Below, in pieces: positions 1 through 12,756 of a DNA stretch of 64,000 nucleotides. The position numbers were made by a program, and so were the translations under genes. The notes beneath the pieces are model-generated. The model searched no databases, was not told where the DNA came from, and saw only the letters and a list, made by a program, of their open reading frames with translations. Every line of letters begins with the position of its first letter. Position 1 is the stretch's first letter. The DNA is from Roseiarcus sp963813555. GTDB taxonomy: Bacteria; Pseudomonadota; Alphaproteobacteria; Rhizobiales; Beijerinckiaceae. The DNA lies in NCBI GenBank assembly GCA_963813555.1, contig CAWEZX010000002.1, positions 1 through 64,000 of the forward strand. Direction: 5' to 3'.

Positions 1-97
1 CGCCTTCGTCTCTCTTTCTTAATCTAAGGATATGGAAGCCCCGCGCCTCGGTCGGCTTTGACAGGCCATGAGCGGGCGTGGACTTCTTCTTTCGACC

Positions 98-174
98 GGG
101 CTTGTAGCTCAGTTGGTTAGAGCGCGCGCTTGATAAGCGTGAGGTCGGAGGTTCAAGTCCTCCCAGGCCCACCA
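98..174 (+). tRNA. tRNA-Ile(GAT)
   Basis: A 77-nt cloverleaf starting GGGCTTGTAGCTCAG and ending with an encoded CCA. The anticodon GAT is at 132-134 and the T-loop reads GTTCAAGTC. It lies in the 16S-23S spacer just before tRNA-Ala, the standard place in alphaproteobacterial rRNA operons. Confidence 0.98.
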
Positions 175-208
175 CGATTGGCCTTTGGGCGCCGGCGGGT
201 CTTGAAAC

Positions 209-284
209 GGGGCCATAGCTCAGTTGGGAGAGCGCGTGCTTTGCAAGCATGAGGTCGTCGGTTCGATCCCGTCTGGCTCCACCA
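209..284 (+). tRNA. tRNA-Ala(TGC)
   Basis: A 76-nt cloverleaf starting GGGGCCATAGCTCAG, anticodon TGC at 242-244, T-loop GTTCGATCC and encoded CCA. It is the second tRNA of the 16S-23S spacer and would be processed from the rRNA precursor. Confidence 0.98.
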
Positions 285-719
285 AGGTCTTGAGGCCTCG
301 AGGTCTCGACGGAGTGTCGAGCAGATTGGCGCGCTCCTATCCTTCCGATGCGATTTATCAGTTTCGTCGAGCGCGAAAGCGCTTGGCGTGAAGAAGGCCG
401 AACGGCCGGCGATGAGGATGTCTATCCTCCGCCGTTCTTTATGGTCTTCGGATCTCTGACATTGTGAAGAGGAAGCGCATTCGGTCGAAGGCCGGATGGG
501 GCGAGGCGTGAAGCCGGAAGGTCCGTGAGGACCTGAAGGCGGAAGAGGCGTCGCGTCATCATCTTGTCTCTCGAGCAACCAGTCGTGGGTTTGGAGCCTG
601 ACCGCTCAGATCCCCGGATGCGTTTGAAGCAAAACTGGTCTTTTCAAGCCAGAGAGCGTGTTTCGATCGATTGCCGATCGATCGACGAACAAAGACGCGC
701 GCTTTGGCGATGAGAGCAA
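285..719 (+). other. Transcribed spacer between tRNA-Ala and 23S
   Basis: No gene is visible here. This is the second half of the internal transcribed spacer, ending in the 23S leader around 700-719. Open frames in it, on both strands, show no recognisable protein sequence. Confidence 0.8.
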
Positions 720-3594
<2,875 letters not shown>

Positions 3595-3701
3595 GCTCTC
3601 GTCGCCAAGGCGCGACGCCAGTTTTGCTTCATTTCCAGCGGCCGGATCAGCATTAGGAAAGCAGGCCTGACCGCGCGACCGCTGGATAGTCCGTTCTTCG
3701 C

Positions 3702-3820
3702 CGACCTGGTGGCTTTTGCAAGGTGATAAGATCCGATCCCATCCCGAACTCGGCCGTCAAACGCCTTAGCGCCAATGGTACTTTGTCTCAAGACATGGGA
3801 GAGTAGGTCGTCGCCAGGTC
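3702..3820 (+). rRNA. 5S ribosomal RNA
   Basis: About 119 nt starting CGACCTGGTGGC and ending GTCGCCAGGTC; the two ends pair to close helix I. The conserved CCCATCCCGAACTCGG block is at about 3737-3752. It follows 23S after about 105 nt of spacer and belongs to the same operon. Confidence 0.95.
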
Positions 3821-3887
3821 TGCCAAGAACGGAACTTCCTCTTCATCGTACGCCGCCGGCGTATTGCCGGTGATCCGTCGCCTCTGA

Positions 3888-5554
<1,667 letters not shown>

Positions 5555-5755
5555 CGGATGTCCTTTGCGCGTGGTCGCGTTCGGCGGCGGATCGGGCGAG
5601 GAGCCTGACAAGCTCCCGGAGTCGCCGGATGTGGTTTCGAGGCCATGCATGGAAGCTGGCCCCGGGGACAGGTCAGGTCCTGGACACGGCGGCGTCCTTA
5701 TGCCCGTTGCCTGCAGGCAGGCCGAGAGGTTTCAGGATGGCGGGAAAAAGTCGAG

Positions 5756-6130
5756 TTACGATTGATCAGGCCCTTCCGCTATTTCGCGTTCCAGGGCGGC
5801 GACCGCGCGTTCGAACGCTTCGCCGATCAGCCAGCCGTGCGCCTCCGCCAGGGCATAGAAACGGTTTGAGGCGTCGGGCGTCGTTTTAAGTGTCACGGTC
5901 GCGCTCCGGCCCGTGCGGTGCTGGCCACGGCGCAGCAGCGGGACTTTCGCGGGTTGTTGGGTCGCCTGCCCTTCCCGGCTGACGAACTTTGTGCGTTCGG
6001 CGATGCTGCGCAGCTCCTCCGGCCCCGGCCTGCCGGCGGCTTCTGGCGGCTTGGGTTTGAAGCGGTCGAGATTGAGCGCATCGTCTTCCGCGAAAATGTC
6101 CCTGTGTTCCGGTTCCGGTCCTTTGGCCAT
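5756..6130 (-). CDS. Small partner of ParA/VirC1-like ATPase (VirC2/RHH-like)
   Basis: A 124-aa basic protein. The N-terminal half is proline-rich and probably disordered; the C-terminal 50 residues (RSATVTLKTTPD, then two helices GWLIGEAFERAVAALER) look like a ribbon-helix-helix DNA-binding fold. Its start overlaps the stop of the ParA gene by one base (TAATG), so the two are translationally coupled. By context it should be the DNA-binding adaptor of the partition or relaxosome ATPase, like VirC2 beside VirC1. The family assignment is inferred from position and size, not from a strong motif. Confidence 0.6.
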   Translation of the reverse strand: MAKGPEPEHRDIFAEDDALNLDRFKPKPPEAAGRPGPEELRSIAERTKFVSREGQATQQPAKVPLLRRGQHRTGRSATVTLKTTPDASNRFYALAEAHGWLIGEAFERAVAALEREIAEGPDQS

Positions 6131-6867
6131 TATGCCACCGCCTTTTTCGCGCCCGTCTGCGCGCGATCGAGGCGGCGAATTGTTTCCGCGACGAAGGCTT
6201 CCGCATTCTCAATGGCGACGTGGAGTTTGTGGATCTTAGCCGGACTGAGCCCGTGGAGCGGCGCGCCCCGGCTGAAAATCGCGGCGTAGGCGGTGCGCTG
6301 GTGCAGCTGGACGTCATAGACGGGAGTTTTGTGAGTGGCGAACTGGCGCTCCACGTCGCGCTGCGTGTCAGGTTTGACCGCAGGGCTCGTCTTCGTCAGT
6401 AGCACGGCCGCCGGGATGCGGATTGGCACGCGCGAGAGCTTTTCGCATTCGGCCACAACGCGTAACGCCGCCACCGCCTCGCGTGCGTCGAGAAAGGACG
6501 GGCCGCAGGGAACTATGACCAGGTCGGCCTGGCTAATGGCGTAAGTCGCAGCCTGCGACGCCACCCCTTCCAGATCCACAACGACAAACTGGGTGCGCTT
6601 TGCGGCGTCCTGGATGGTGGCGATGATGGAGTTTTCCGCCGTCGCCTCGATAATGCTGAGGCTCGGCAGGATTTTCGGCTCGGGCTGGTTCTGCTCCTGC
6701 GGGAGCCGGACGCCGGCCGCCTTGGCCCATTGAATCTGCGGCCGGTTGAGATCGGCATCGATGCCGATAACGCTCGCCCCCCGCCCGGCTAGGCAGGTCA
6801 TCAGGATATTGGCTGTTGTGGATTTTCCGACGCCGCCCTTTGGCGACGCAATGACGATGGTCGGCAT
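6130..6867 (-). CDS. ParA/VirC1-like partition ATPase
   Basis: A 245-aa P-loop ATPase of the ParA/MinD class. The deviant Walker A KGGVGKST is at residues 10-17, GIDADLNRPQ follows at about 35-44, and a second Asp motif VVDLEG at about 96-101. It has no N-terminal HTH, so it is the short form like VirC1 or ParF. Such ATPases position plasmid DNA or recruit the relaxosome to the coupling protein. It is the first gene of a minus-strand pair with the 124-aa protein and reads away from a repeat-rich region (6957-7143) that could be its centromere and promoter. Confidence 0.88.
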   Translation of the reverse strand: MPTIVIASPKGGVGKSTTANILMTCLAGRGASVIGIDADLNRPQIQWAKAAGVRLPQEQNQPEPKILPSLSIIEATAENSIIATIQDAAKRTQFVVVDLEGVASQAATYAISQADLVIVPCGPSFLDAREAVAALRVVAECEKLSRVPIRIPAAVLLTKTSPAVKPDTQRDVERQFATHKTPVYDVQLHQRTAYAAIFSRGAPLHGLSPAKIHKLHVAIENAEAFVAETIRRLDRAQTGAKKAVA

Positions 6868-6956
6868 ATTTCCTCTTGAAATGGATTGCGGATGATAGAC
6901 GGTGTACGATTCGTAGACGTATATAAACGGTATACCACAGTGTACGTTCGGTCAAC

Positions 6957-7143
6957 CGGTTTGAGATAGTATACCGTTGGTCAACCGAGTACTATAATCT
7001 ATGGATGGTCAACCGACTGCTTAGCTCTATGGACGATCAACAGACTACCGTTATCTATGGATGATGAACCGACTAATCGGTTTGAGATAGTATACCGTTG
7101 GTCAACCGAGTACTATAATCTACGGATGATCAATCGACTGCTT
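6957..7143. repeat. 66-bp direct repeat pair, possible centromere or operator
   Basis: Two 66-bp copies at 6957-7022 and 7078-7143, 121 bp apart, differ at three positions. Each contains GATAGTATACCGTTGGTCAA, and the unit TCTATGGATGRTCAACCGACT recurs in partial form between them (7026-7075). The array lies just upstream of the ParA gene and overlaps the 3' end of the RHH gene. Iterated sites next to parA-type genes are usually partition sites or operators; that role is inferred here. Confidence 0.75.
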
Positions 7144-7347
7144 TTCGCGCTCCCCATACTTTCTGAACAAATCCTCCAGAGCCTCGGCGATCAACTCGTT
7201 CATGGTGCGCCTCTGGCGCGCGGCGAGGATCTTCAGGCGCTCGCGGACTTCAGGGGGCAGGTGAGCCGTAATGGCCACGGTGCCCTCGCGGCTGGGTGGA
7301 TCGGGCATGAACTTTAGCCTTTGCGACAAGCTGCGAAGGCGAGTCAT
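7120..7347 (-). CDS. Ribbon-helix-helix DNA-binding protein
   Basis: A 75-aa protein with a clear RHH pattern: strand TVAITAHLPPEV, then helices RERLKILAARQRR and MNELIAEALEDLFRKYG. The start ATG (7345-7347) overlaps the stop of the relaxase C-terminal ORF as ATGA, so it is translated from the mobilisation operon. A later start at residue 14 is also possible. It is probably a relaxosome accessory or repressor acting on the repeat array that its own 3' end enters. No toxin partner is visible, so an antitoxin role is less likely. Confidence 0.7.
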   Translation of the reverse strand: MTRLRSLSQRLKFMPDPPSREGTVAITAHLPPEVRERLKILAARQRRTMNELIAEALEDLFRKYGEREKQSIDHP

Positions 7348-8318
7348 AGGACAAACCGCCGTGAGTCTACATCCTCGGCTTCGGCGGCCTCACTCTCGGC
7401 TTGTAACTTCCATCCGCTTTGCGTTCCGCCGCGCTGCGCCGCTGCCGCCAGGGCTTGGGAGAATCGGCCCTCTGGTTTCGGCGTGGCCTTGTCCTCGAAT
7501 TTCCGTTTGACCGGCGGATCGGCGACCCCCGCCGGTTTCTTGACCGGGTTTTGGCTTGTGTCGGCGAACTGGCAGCGCGGCCGGGCAGGGGCCTGAGCAT
7601 CGCCCGAGCTGCTGCCGGATCCCTGACCTTGCCGCTGCGTCTGGCGCGGTCCGAATTCCTGCTCCCATTGCGCCCACAGGCTCTTCCGTTCAACTGAAAG
7701 CGCCTTCCATTCGAGCTTCTGGGCGGCGATCTCCTGCTGATGGCGCTGATCGAGCGCCTGTTTCTGGATGTCGTAGGCATGCGAGAGCGCTTCGAGCTGG
7801 GCGTCGCGGACGATTTTGATTTTTGCGGCGCGCGTATGCCGCTTGCCGAATTGCTTGTCGGAGAGCGCCCTTGTGGCGAGGCCGTGCTTCGCGGCGAGGA
7901 GTTGCCGGCGCTGCTCCCCGGAAACGAGCAGGGTGAACAGCATGGGGAGAAGGCCTTTCCCCGTCCGCTGCATGCCGGGCCGGATCAGGCCGATGGCGTT
8001 GGTGACGAAGCCGAGGAGGGTCTTTTCCCGGTATTCGAACCGGCGCTTTTCGGCCTTGAGCCGCTCCATCAGCTTCTTCCATTCGCGTGTCTCTTTCCAG
8101 TCGCGGAAACCCTGGATGGAGAGGGGCAGGGCATTCCGGTTGCGCTTGTGTTTGTAGATCTGGTCGATCGCGAACTGGTGCCTCGACCGGATCGCCTGGC
8201 CGGCGGTGCGGTAATCGTTCCAAAGGGCGCGCTGCTCGTTCCTGCGGCGTTTGAAAGCATCGTCCTGCGTCTTTTTCAGGCGCGCCTGATAGGCCCGGAT
8301 TTCGGCCTGGATCGCCAT
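7344..8318 (-). CDS. Relaxase C-terminal coiled-coil part (possibly separate ORF)
   Basis: A 324-aa charged, helical protein rich in Lys, Arg and Gln (for example DDAFKRRRNEQRALWNDYR), with one moderately hydrophobic stretch (LLPMLFTLLV, about residues 123-132) and a Pro/Gly-rich tail. It overlaps the catalytic relaxase ORF by 43 nt in another frame. The end of that ORF (IKAAIANDNAHRQGPGA) would run directly into this one with a single-base shift. It may therefore be the C-terminal domain of the relaxase, or a translationally coupled separate protein. It has no catalytic motif of its own. Confidence 0.6.
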   Translation of the reverse strand: MAIQAEIRAYQARLKKTQDDAFKRRRNEQRALWNDYRTAGQAIRSRHQFAIDQIYKHKRNRNALPLSIQGFRDWKETREWKKLMERLKAEKRRFEYREKTLLGFVTNAIGLIRPGMQRTGKGLLPMLFTLLVSGEQRRQLLAAKHGLATRALSDKQFGKRHTRAAKIKIVRDAQLEALSHAYDIQKQALDQRHQQEIAAQKLEWKALSVERKSLWAQWEQEFGPRQTQRQGQGSGSSSGDAQAPARPRCQFADTSQNPVKKPAGVADPPVKRKFEDKATPKPEGRFSQALAAAAQRGGTQSGWKLQAESEAAEAEDVDSRRFVL

Positions 8319-8974
8319 GCGCCCGGGCCTTGGCGGTGCGCGTTGTCATTGGCGATCGCGGCCTTGATGACCGGGTCGTTGAAGTGCTTTTGCTGCTTCA
8401 CCCGTTCCGGCGGTTCCAACCCCTGATCGAGCGCCGCGAATTTCGCCCGGCGCTCGGGCGAACGGATCACGCCCATGGTCACTTCGTAAGTGTCGCACCA
8501 ACGGTCGAGCTTGTACTGATCCTTGGAGAGCTTGTGGCTTTCTCCAGTGTCCGGATGGATCATGTTGACGGTGACGTGGGCGTGCGGATGATCGGTGTCC
8601 TGATGGCCGACGATGACAGACTGGTGTTCGGTCAGCTCCATGAAGCGCAGGCAATCGAGCGCGGTTTGTCGCATGTGGTCGACTGGTGGGGCGGTCGTCC
8701 GGGTGCCAGTTCAGGGAGAAGCAATAGACCGGGCTGCTTGTTCTTTGGCGTGGGCTTGAGGCCGGCGGCGGAGCTGAGCTGGTTGGCGGCTTCGGCCGTC
8801 ACCATCATCTCGCGCCAAGCTTGGTCGCGGGTCTTTGGTGACGAGGTTCCCCATCTCGACGAAGCTGACGCGGTCAGCGGTTTCGATGGTGCCCTTGTCA
8901 TGCAGGTAGTAGGTCAGTGCGCCCTTGAAACTCGTCCCCCGGCCGCGGGTTTTCGCGCCCTTGGTGAAGTTCAC
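8276..8974 (-). pseudogene. VirD2/MobA-like relaxase, catalytic part, frameshifted
   Basis: Relaxase that would nick oriT and pilot DNA. It starts at GTG 8974 (overlapping the mobC stop as GTGA) with MNFTKGAKTRGRGTSFKGAL. Conserved sequence then continues in a second frame (TRDQAWREMMVTAEAANQL, about 8850-8790), a third (PVYCFSLNWHPDD, about 8730) and a fourth, 8674-8276, with the metal-binding His triad in HQDTDHPHAHVTVN. At least three single-base breaks are needed. Fold and motif match the IncP/VirD2 relaxase superfamily. As written it is not functional unless the breaks are sequencing errors. Confidence 0.85.
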
Positions 8975-9360
8975 GGCGCATAGAGTTCGAGGAGGTGTTG
9001 CAGGACAGGGCGCAGCTCATCGTCCAGATGGGTTTCGATAAATCTGGCGCGCCGGTCATTGCCTGTGGTATTACAGATCTTCGCGATCTGGTTGAGGTTA
9101 TTGCCGATCCGCTGCAGCTGGCTGATGATGGCGGGATCGGGGTTCCGGAAGCGCTTGATGACGATCCTGCCATTCAGGACGGTATCGCGTACGAAATCGG
9201 ATTCTGATTTGTGGCCGGCGTCGCGCATCAGCTGCTCGGCGCGGTGCTTCTCGTCGAGTGTGACGCGGGCTTTCAGCCACTCGTTGCGGAGCTGGCGGTT
9301 GTCCTTGCGCGGCCTGCCGGCAGATGGCGGGCCTCTATGAGGCTTCTCGTCCATCAGCAT
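8971..9360 (-). CDS. MobC-like relaxosome protein
   Basis: About 129 aa; the reading frame is open to a GTG at 9372, but ATG 9360 is a more likely start. Basic N-terminus (GRPRKDNRQLRNEWLKARV), then an RHH-like segment and the conserved MobC stretch LQRIGNNLNQIAKICN. MobC proteins bind oriT and help the relaxase open the strand. It is the first gene of the mobilisation operon, overlapping the relaxase start, and an oriT would be expected just upstream (9373-9530). Confidence 0.85.
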   Translation of the reverse strand: MLMDEKPHRGPPSAGRPRKDNRQLRNEWLKARVTLDEKHRAEQLMRDAGHKSESDFVRDTVLNGRIVIKRFRNPDPAIISQLQRIGNNLNQIAKICNTTGNDRRARFIETHLDDELRPVLQHLLELYAP

Positions 9361-9372
9361 ACTCACACACAC

Positions 9373-9530
9373 GGGGTTGCAAGGGGGCGTCCCCCTGCCG
9401 AGAGTTTTTGTGCCACAAAAACATTACTCGCTATCGACAAGTCGATAGGTATATGGGGTGAGTCTAAAGCCTCACAACTTACTTTTAGTTTAATTGATTA
9501 TGGGAAATATTTGGTTACTGTTTGAATCAG
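9373..9530. other. Candidate oriT region upstream of mobC
   Basis: No gene. Three short inverted repeats cluster here: GGGGGCGTCCCCC at 9382-9394, TTTTGTGCCACAAAA at about 9406-9420, and TATCGACAAGTCGATA at 9431-9446, followed by an AT-rich stretch. Position next to mobC and clustered dyads fit an origin of transfer. No known nick-site sequence was recognised, so this is inference. Confidence 0.35.
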
Positions 9531-9695
9531 CTTCGGTTTTATTTTTTGCATGAATGTAGGAGCGATTTTGTTCTATCCGGTCGCAGGAATGGGTTCAAAT
9601 TGGTGACGCGAGGACGTGTACACGGTGCCGGGTTGCCGGCTGGATCACTCGTCTGTATCGGTTTTTTGTTCTTCGGCCGCAATATAATCCTTTAA
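9531..9695. repeat. Diverged copy of 13357-13522
   Basis: About 165 bp that aligns with gaps to 13357-13522. Shared blocks are CTTCGGTTTTATTTT, GGGTTCAAA, GGACGTGTACACGGTGCCG against GAGCGTGTACACGATGCCG, and CAATATAATCC. In the other copy the second half encodes the C-terminus of the ankyrin protein; here the frame is destroyed. The pair brackets the 3.7 kb that carries the PEP-CTERM genes. Confidence 0.6.
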
Positions 9696-10207
9696 ATTTT
9701 CATCGCCGTCATGGTGGAGCGCCGCCGGCGTTTGTCGGACTGTCGATCCTGCTGAAAGTCCCGGACGCGATCGAGACGGAGGCGAGTGTCCCGGTATCCG
9801 CGGTTAATCTGGCTCTTTGGAGGGTGTGGGGCCTGCGGTGGATCTTCGGGCAGATCGGAAAAGGGCTGATCTCGGTCTTTCGTCCCGCGATCGGGCGCGT
9901 CCAGGCCGGAAGATCTCGAGGAGAAAATGCGTGAGCTCGTGGCGCTGTCGAACGTGCGGGACATCCTGAGGCTGCCGGAAGCATTGAGCTAAAGCGGCTC
10001 GAACCCAAAACAGGGAGCGGCCTGCGCAGCCTCTCCGCTGGCGGCGCAGGCTGGGTGGGTGCGAACATGAGCGCCCGCCTGGCTTGGCGTCGGCGAAAAT
10101 TATCGGGTGATGATTGCAGGTGTTTCTTACCTTCAATGTTTCTACAATCGGCCCTGCGCGGTCGTTGATGCAGCAACGGAAGAACCAGCAATCCTAAGGA
10201 GGGAACG
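9696..10207. other. Gene-free stretch
   Basis: No supported gene. Overlapping frames on the minus strand are arginine/proline-rich translations without recognisable domains. The last part (about 10060-10200) is the leader of the first PEP-CTERM gene, with a strong ribosome-binding site AAGGAGG at 10196-10202. Confidence 0.5.
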
Positions 10208-10828
10208 ATGTTCTGTCTTCGCACACTGGCGCTCACAGCCACTCTCGCCGGACTGGGGGTCCTGACGGGCGGCACAGCCGCTCAAGCCGACATGGTTTCC
10301 GATTTCACTGGCACCTGCTCGGGCCCCGCGGCACCAGGCGAAGGCGGAGGGGGCGTTTGCACTGGGACGGCGACCGGCGTGCTGACCCTGACCAACGCCT
10401 ACGTTCCTGGCGCCAATATCACAGCGGCCGACTTCGTCTCGTTCAGCTATATGTCCAATGCTTTCAGCTACACGCTCATTCCTGACCCCTCGCAGCCTTT
10501 CGACAACTTTGCCGCGGTCGGCGGGCTCAATGCCGACGGCTCGATCAACGGCGCCGGAGATCTCAATTTTTTTGCCGTCCAGGGAAACAGACCTCTCTTT
10601 CAATCTGGTGGGTTTGGGCCACAGCAGCAGTGGGGCGCGATCCCGCAAGGCTGCTATGGGGTTATTACGTCTTGTGCAGACAGCGGTTCTTCATTCAAAT
10701 TCAGCCCACTGGTGGGGGCGCCCACGCCGGCGCCCGAGCCATCGACCTGGACGATGATGCTGCTCGGCTTCGCAGGCCTCGGCTTTGCGGGCTATCGGGC
10801 GTCGCGAAGGACCGCCGCGCTCGGATAA
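10208..10828 (+). CDS. PEP-CTERM-type exported protein
   Basis: A 206-aa protein with a Sec signal peptide (MFCLRTLALTATLAGLGVL, cleavage near AQA-DM) and, at about residues 176-200, a tail of the PEP-CTERM type: PEPSTWTMMLLGFAGLGF followed by AGYRASRR. The middle is a secreted beta-rich region with Cys residues (GTCSG, GGVCTG, GCYGVITSCAD). Such tails are processed by exosortases in EPS-forming bacteria, though the alphaproteobacterial WxMMLxGFAGLG form often lacks a linked exosortase. RBS AAGGAGG lies 5 nt before the ATG. A second PEP-CTERM gene follows. Function unknown. Confidence 0.85.
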   Translation: MFCLRTLALTATLAGLGVLTGGTAAQADMVSDFTGTCSGPAAPGEGGGGVCTGTATGVLTLTNAYVPGANITAADFVSFSYMSNAFSYTLIPDPSQPFDNFAAVGGLNADGSINGAGDLNFFAVQGNRPLFQSGGFGPQQQWGAIPQGCYGVITSCADSGSSFKFSPLVGAPTPAPEPSTWTMMLLGFAGLGFAGYRASRRTAALG

Positions 10829-10921
10829 AGCGTCGCGCCCTCGCGTTGCAGGTGGGAATCGCCGCGCTCCCGCCTACACACGAGTTCAACGCGGCCCGAA
10901 AGTTGACAGGGAGACCCCGCC

Positions 10922-11515
10922 ATGCGCGCTATGAGCATTGCCGCCATCGCAAACGCATTGATCGCAATCGCCCCAATCTCGGCGGCCGCCGACCAAACCA
11001 TCACCGAGTCGTTCAATCTAACAATCCCCAATTCGACAGTTCCTCGTCGACAAAACCCTATAATCCTTAGGGCGTCTTTTCCGCTATTCGATCCGGGCCT
11101 TGGCAAGTTAGATTCTGTCAACGTCACGGTCACGGGCTCCGTGTCGGTGGCGAGCCTTGACGAAAACCCAAACGTACTGATTTAGCTGTTCGGCTTTACC
11201 AGCAGCATCTTGGACTTCGATGTCTTTCAATCCGGAACAACGGACCTTAAGCTATCAGGATCCGACGTGGTTGCATTCTATCTTGGCCCCCGCGGATTTG
11301 GCCAGGTTAGCCTTTTGGTTAGTTCTTTTGCCACGCCAGCAAATGCGTTTATTAAAAGCGACGGGCCTCTCAGCGGTGTTGTTGCCTACGGGTACACGCC
11401 GGCAACACTTGCGATACCGGAGACCCCGACCTGGGCGATGATGCTGCTTGGCTTTGCGGGGCTTGGCTACGCGGGTTATCGGACGTCACGCAAGGCTTCC
11501 GTAGCCCACGCCTGA
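10922..11515 (+). pseudogene. PEP-CTERM protein gene with in-frame amber stop
   Basis: A 198-codon frame interrupted by a single TAG at 11183-11185; both sides are in the same frame. The first part has a signal peptide (MRAMSIAAIANALIAIAPIS, then AAADQT) and a beta-rich domain (FPLFDPGLGKLDSVNVTVTG) resembling choice-of-anchor E proteins. The second part ends with the sorting tail PETPTWAMMLLGFAGLGYAG and a basic end. Because only one base separates it from an open gene, the mutation is recent or the base is a sequence error. The product as read is an 87-aa secreted fragment without the anchor. Confidence 0.8.
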
Positions 11516-11589
11516 AAAAGGGGCCCCACACGGGCTCGACGATCTTTTGCCTCAGGCCGGGTGCATGAGGGGTGAACAACCCTCCGAGA

Positions 11590-12040
11590 TGCGGCCGATG
11601 AAAACCAAAGCGCGCGCGATCCTCATCGATGCGCTTCGCGACGCTCATCGTTGGCTCGACGAACTAATACCAAGGGCCGTTTGAATTGACTTGCATGGGG
11701 GATTCCCGTTGAGCGGGGACGATCTGAACGTGGCCTGTCGGCGCGCGGCAAAGCGTGTGGCCGGAATCGGGAGGGACGGAAGGGCTGTTACGGGCCGTCA
11801 ATCCGGCGCGGGACGTGTTGAAGGTTCATGCGTTTTGAGCGGGGGAGAGATCGGCATGAAGGAGCCAGATTCCTGTGGTGGCCAGGTATGGGGACCCGGA
11901 ACGCCAGATCATCAAGGAACGGCATTCGCGGCATCAGGAGACGCCTCTGAAGGATCCAGGCGGCCTGTCAGGGGAGAGCGTCCGGCAGATGGAGCTGAAG
12001 GCGCTTAAAGCGATGCGCGGGATGGCGGCCGCCTGAGCAA
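11590..12040 (+). pseudogene. Decayed remnants: recombinase tail, J-domain and sigma-factor ends
   Basis: Three fragments lie in a row. About 11595-11665 reads KTKARAILIDALRDAHRWLD, resembling the C-terminal part of large serine recombinases. About 11705-11850 matches the degenerate J-domain DNA at 21430-21560 (GGGACGATCTGAACG, GCGGCAAAGCGTGTGGCC, GACGTGTTGAAGG). About 11890-12040 matches the sigma-factor region 4 at 22495-22640 (CGCCAGATCATC, TGTCAGGGGAGAGCRTCC, CAGATGGAGCTGAAGGCGCT). The J-domain then sigma order is the same as at 21.3-22.7 kb, so this is a shrunken duplicate of that segment. No frame is open. Confidence 0.7.
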
Positions 12041-12096
12041 CCCGGCGCGCGCCCTTGACTTAAGGCTCGAAAGAGCCGCGCGCCGGGCCGCTGCGG

Positions 12097-12378
12097 TCAG
12101 CAGCACCCCTTACTCGCAAGTCGCAGCAGCACGTCGGCATGACAAGCCTGCGGCGCGCACCAGCAAACAAGATTTTTGCCACGCAGCTCGTGAAGCTTCG
12201 ACAAGAGCTGCGGCTGCGACATAAGCCACGTTTCGTACTTTGCTATTACCTCTGCGCGCGAGCCGTCTTTGCCGATCACGAAAGGATTGCCCCAGACGCT
12301 CGGACGCCCGACATAGACCGCGTTGCCGGCCGGGCCGCGCAGATGCTTTTTGTTCAAAACGCGAATATCGTTTTCCAT
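12097..12378 (-). CDS. DUF4326 domain protein
   Basis: A 93-aa protein matching the DUF4326 pattern: VYVGRPSVWGNPFVIGKDG near residue 22, then KYETWLMSQPQLLSKLHELR and a Cys/His end GKNLVCWCAPQACHADVLLR. The WCAP-CHADVL segment suggests a metal or nucleotide site; the family is common on phages and plasmids and has no settled function. RBS AAGGAGA lies a few bases upstream. It is followed in the same direction by no further gene before the decayed remnants. Confidence 0.85.
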   Translation of the reverse strand: MENDIRVLNKKHLRGPAGNAVYVGRPSVWGNPFVIGKDGSRAEVIAKYETWLMSQPQLLSKLHELRGKNLVCWCAPQACHADVLLRLASKGCC

Positions 12379-12447
12379 TTTAATCTCCTTAAATCAAAGG
12401 TTTGAAGAAGAGAGGAGAGGGCGCGAACCGCCCTCTCCTTAAGCGGG

Positions 12448-12756
12448 TTATCTATTCGGCCGGGACCAGACCAGATTCCACGTGTCGCCGTCCGCGTGCA
12501 CCAGTGCGCAGGAAACCGGAGCGGACATGCCGGGATCGTCGAGCAGCACCGAAAAGTATTCGTCCTGATTCTTGCTCTCCTTCGTCCATGCCGCGCCAAA
12601 CTCGGCCTGGCCGGAAAAAGCCCGGTAGTTGGGCGCGTTGTCATTGCCGCGATGGTCGACCGGAACGAAAGAAACGGAGGGCAGGTTAAGGTTCAGCGTG
12701 CGAATATACCCGTCGAAGCGCTCGCCGTTCTTCGTGAATGTGCCAATCGTAGACAT
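12448..12756 (-). CDS. DUF736 family protein
   Basis: A 102-aa protein starting MSTIGTFTKNGERFDGYIRT, the typical N-terminus of DUF736 proteins, with the body ending in DGDTWNLVWSRP. ATG 12756 is chosen because it begins the conserved block and has AGGAAAC upstream; the open frame extends further but without similarity. DUF736 genes are frequent in alphaproteobacterial conjugative elements, usually near transfer or antirestriction genes. Function unknown. Confidence 0.9.
   Translation of the reverse strand: MSTIGTFTKNGERFDGYIRTLNLNLPSVSFVPVDHRGNDNAPNYRAFSGQAEFGAAWTKESKNQDEYFSVLLDDPGMSAPVSCALVHADGDTWNLVWSRPNR

Noticed and set aside
5756..9372. Complete conjugation system
   Set aside because: Relaxase, MobC and coupling protein are present, but no VirB/Tra channel genes were found in the window.
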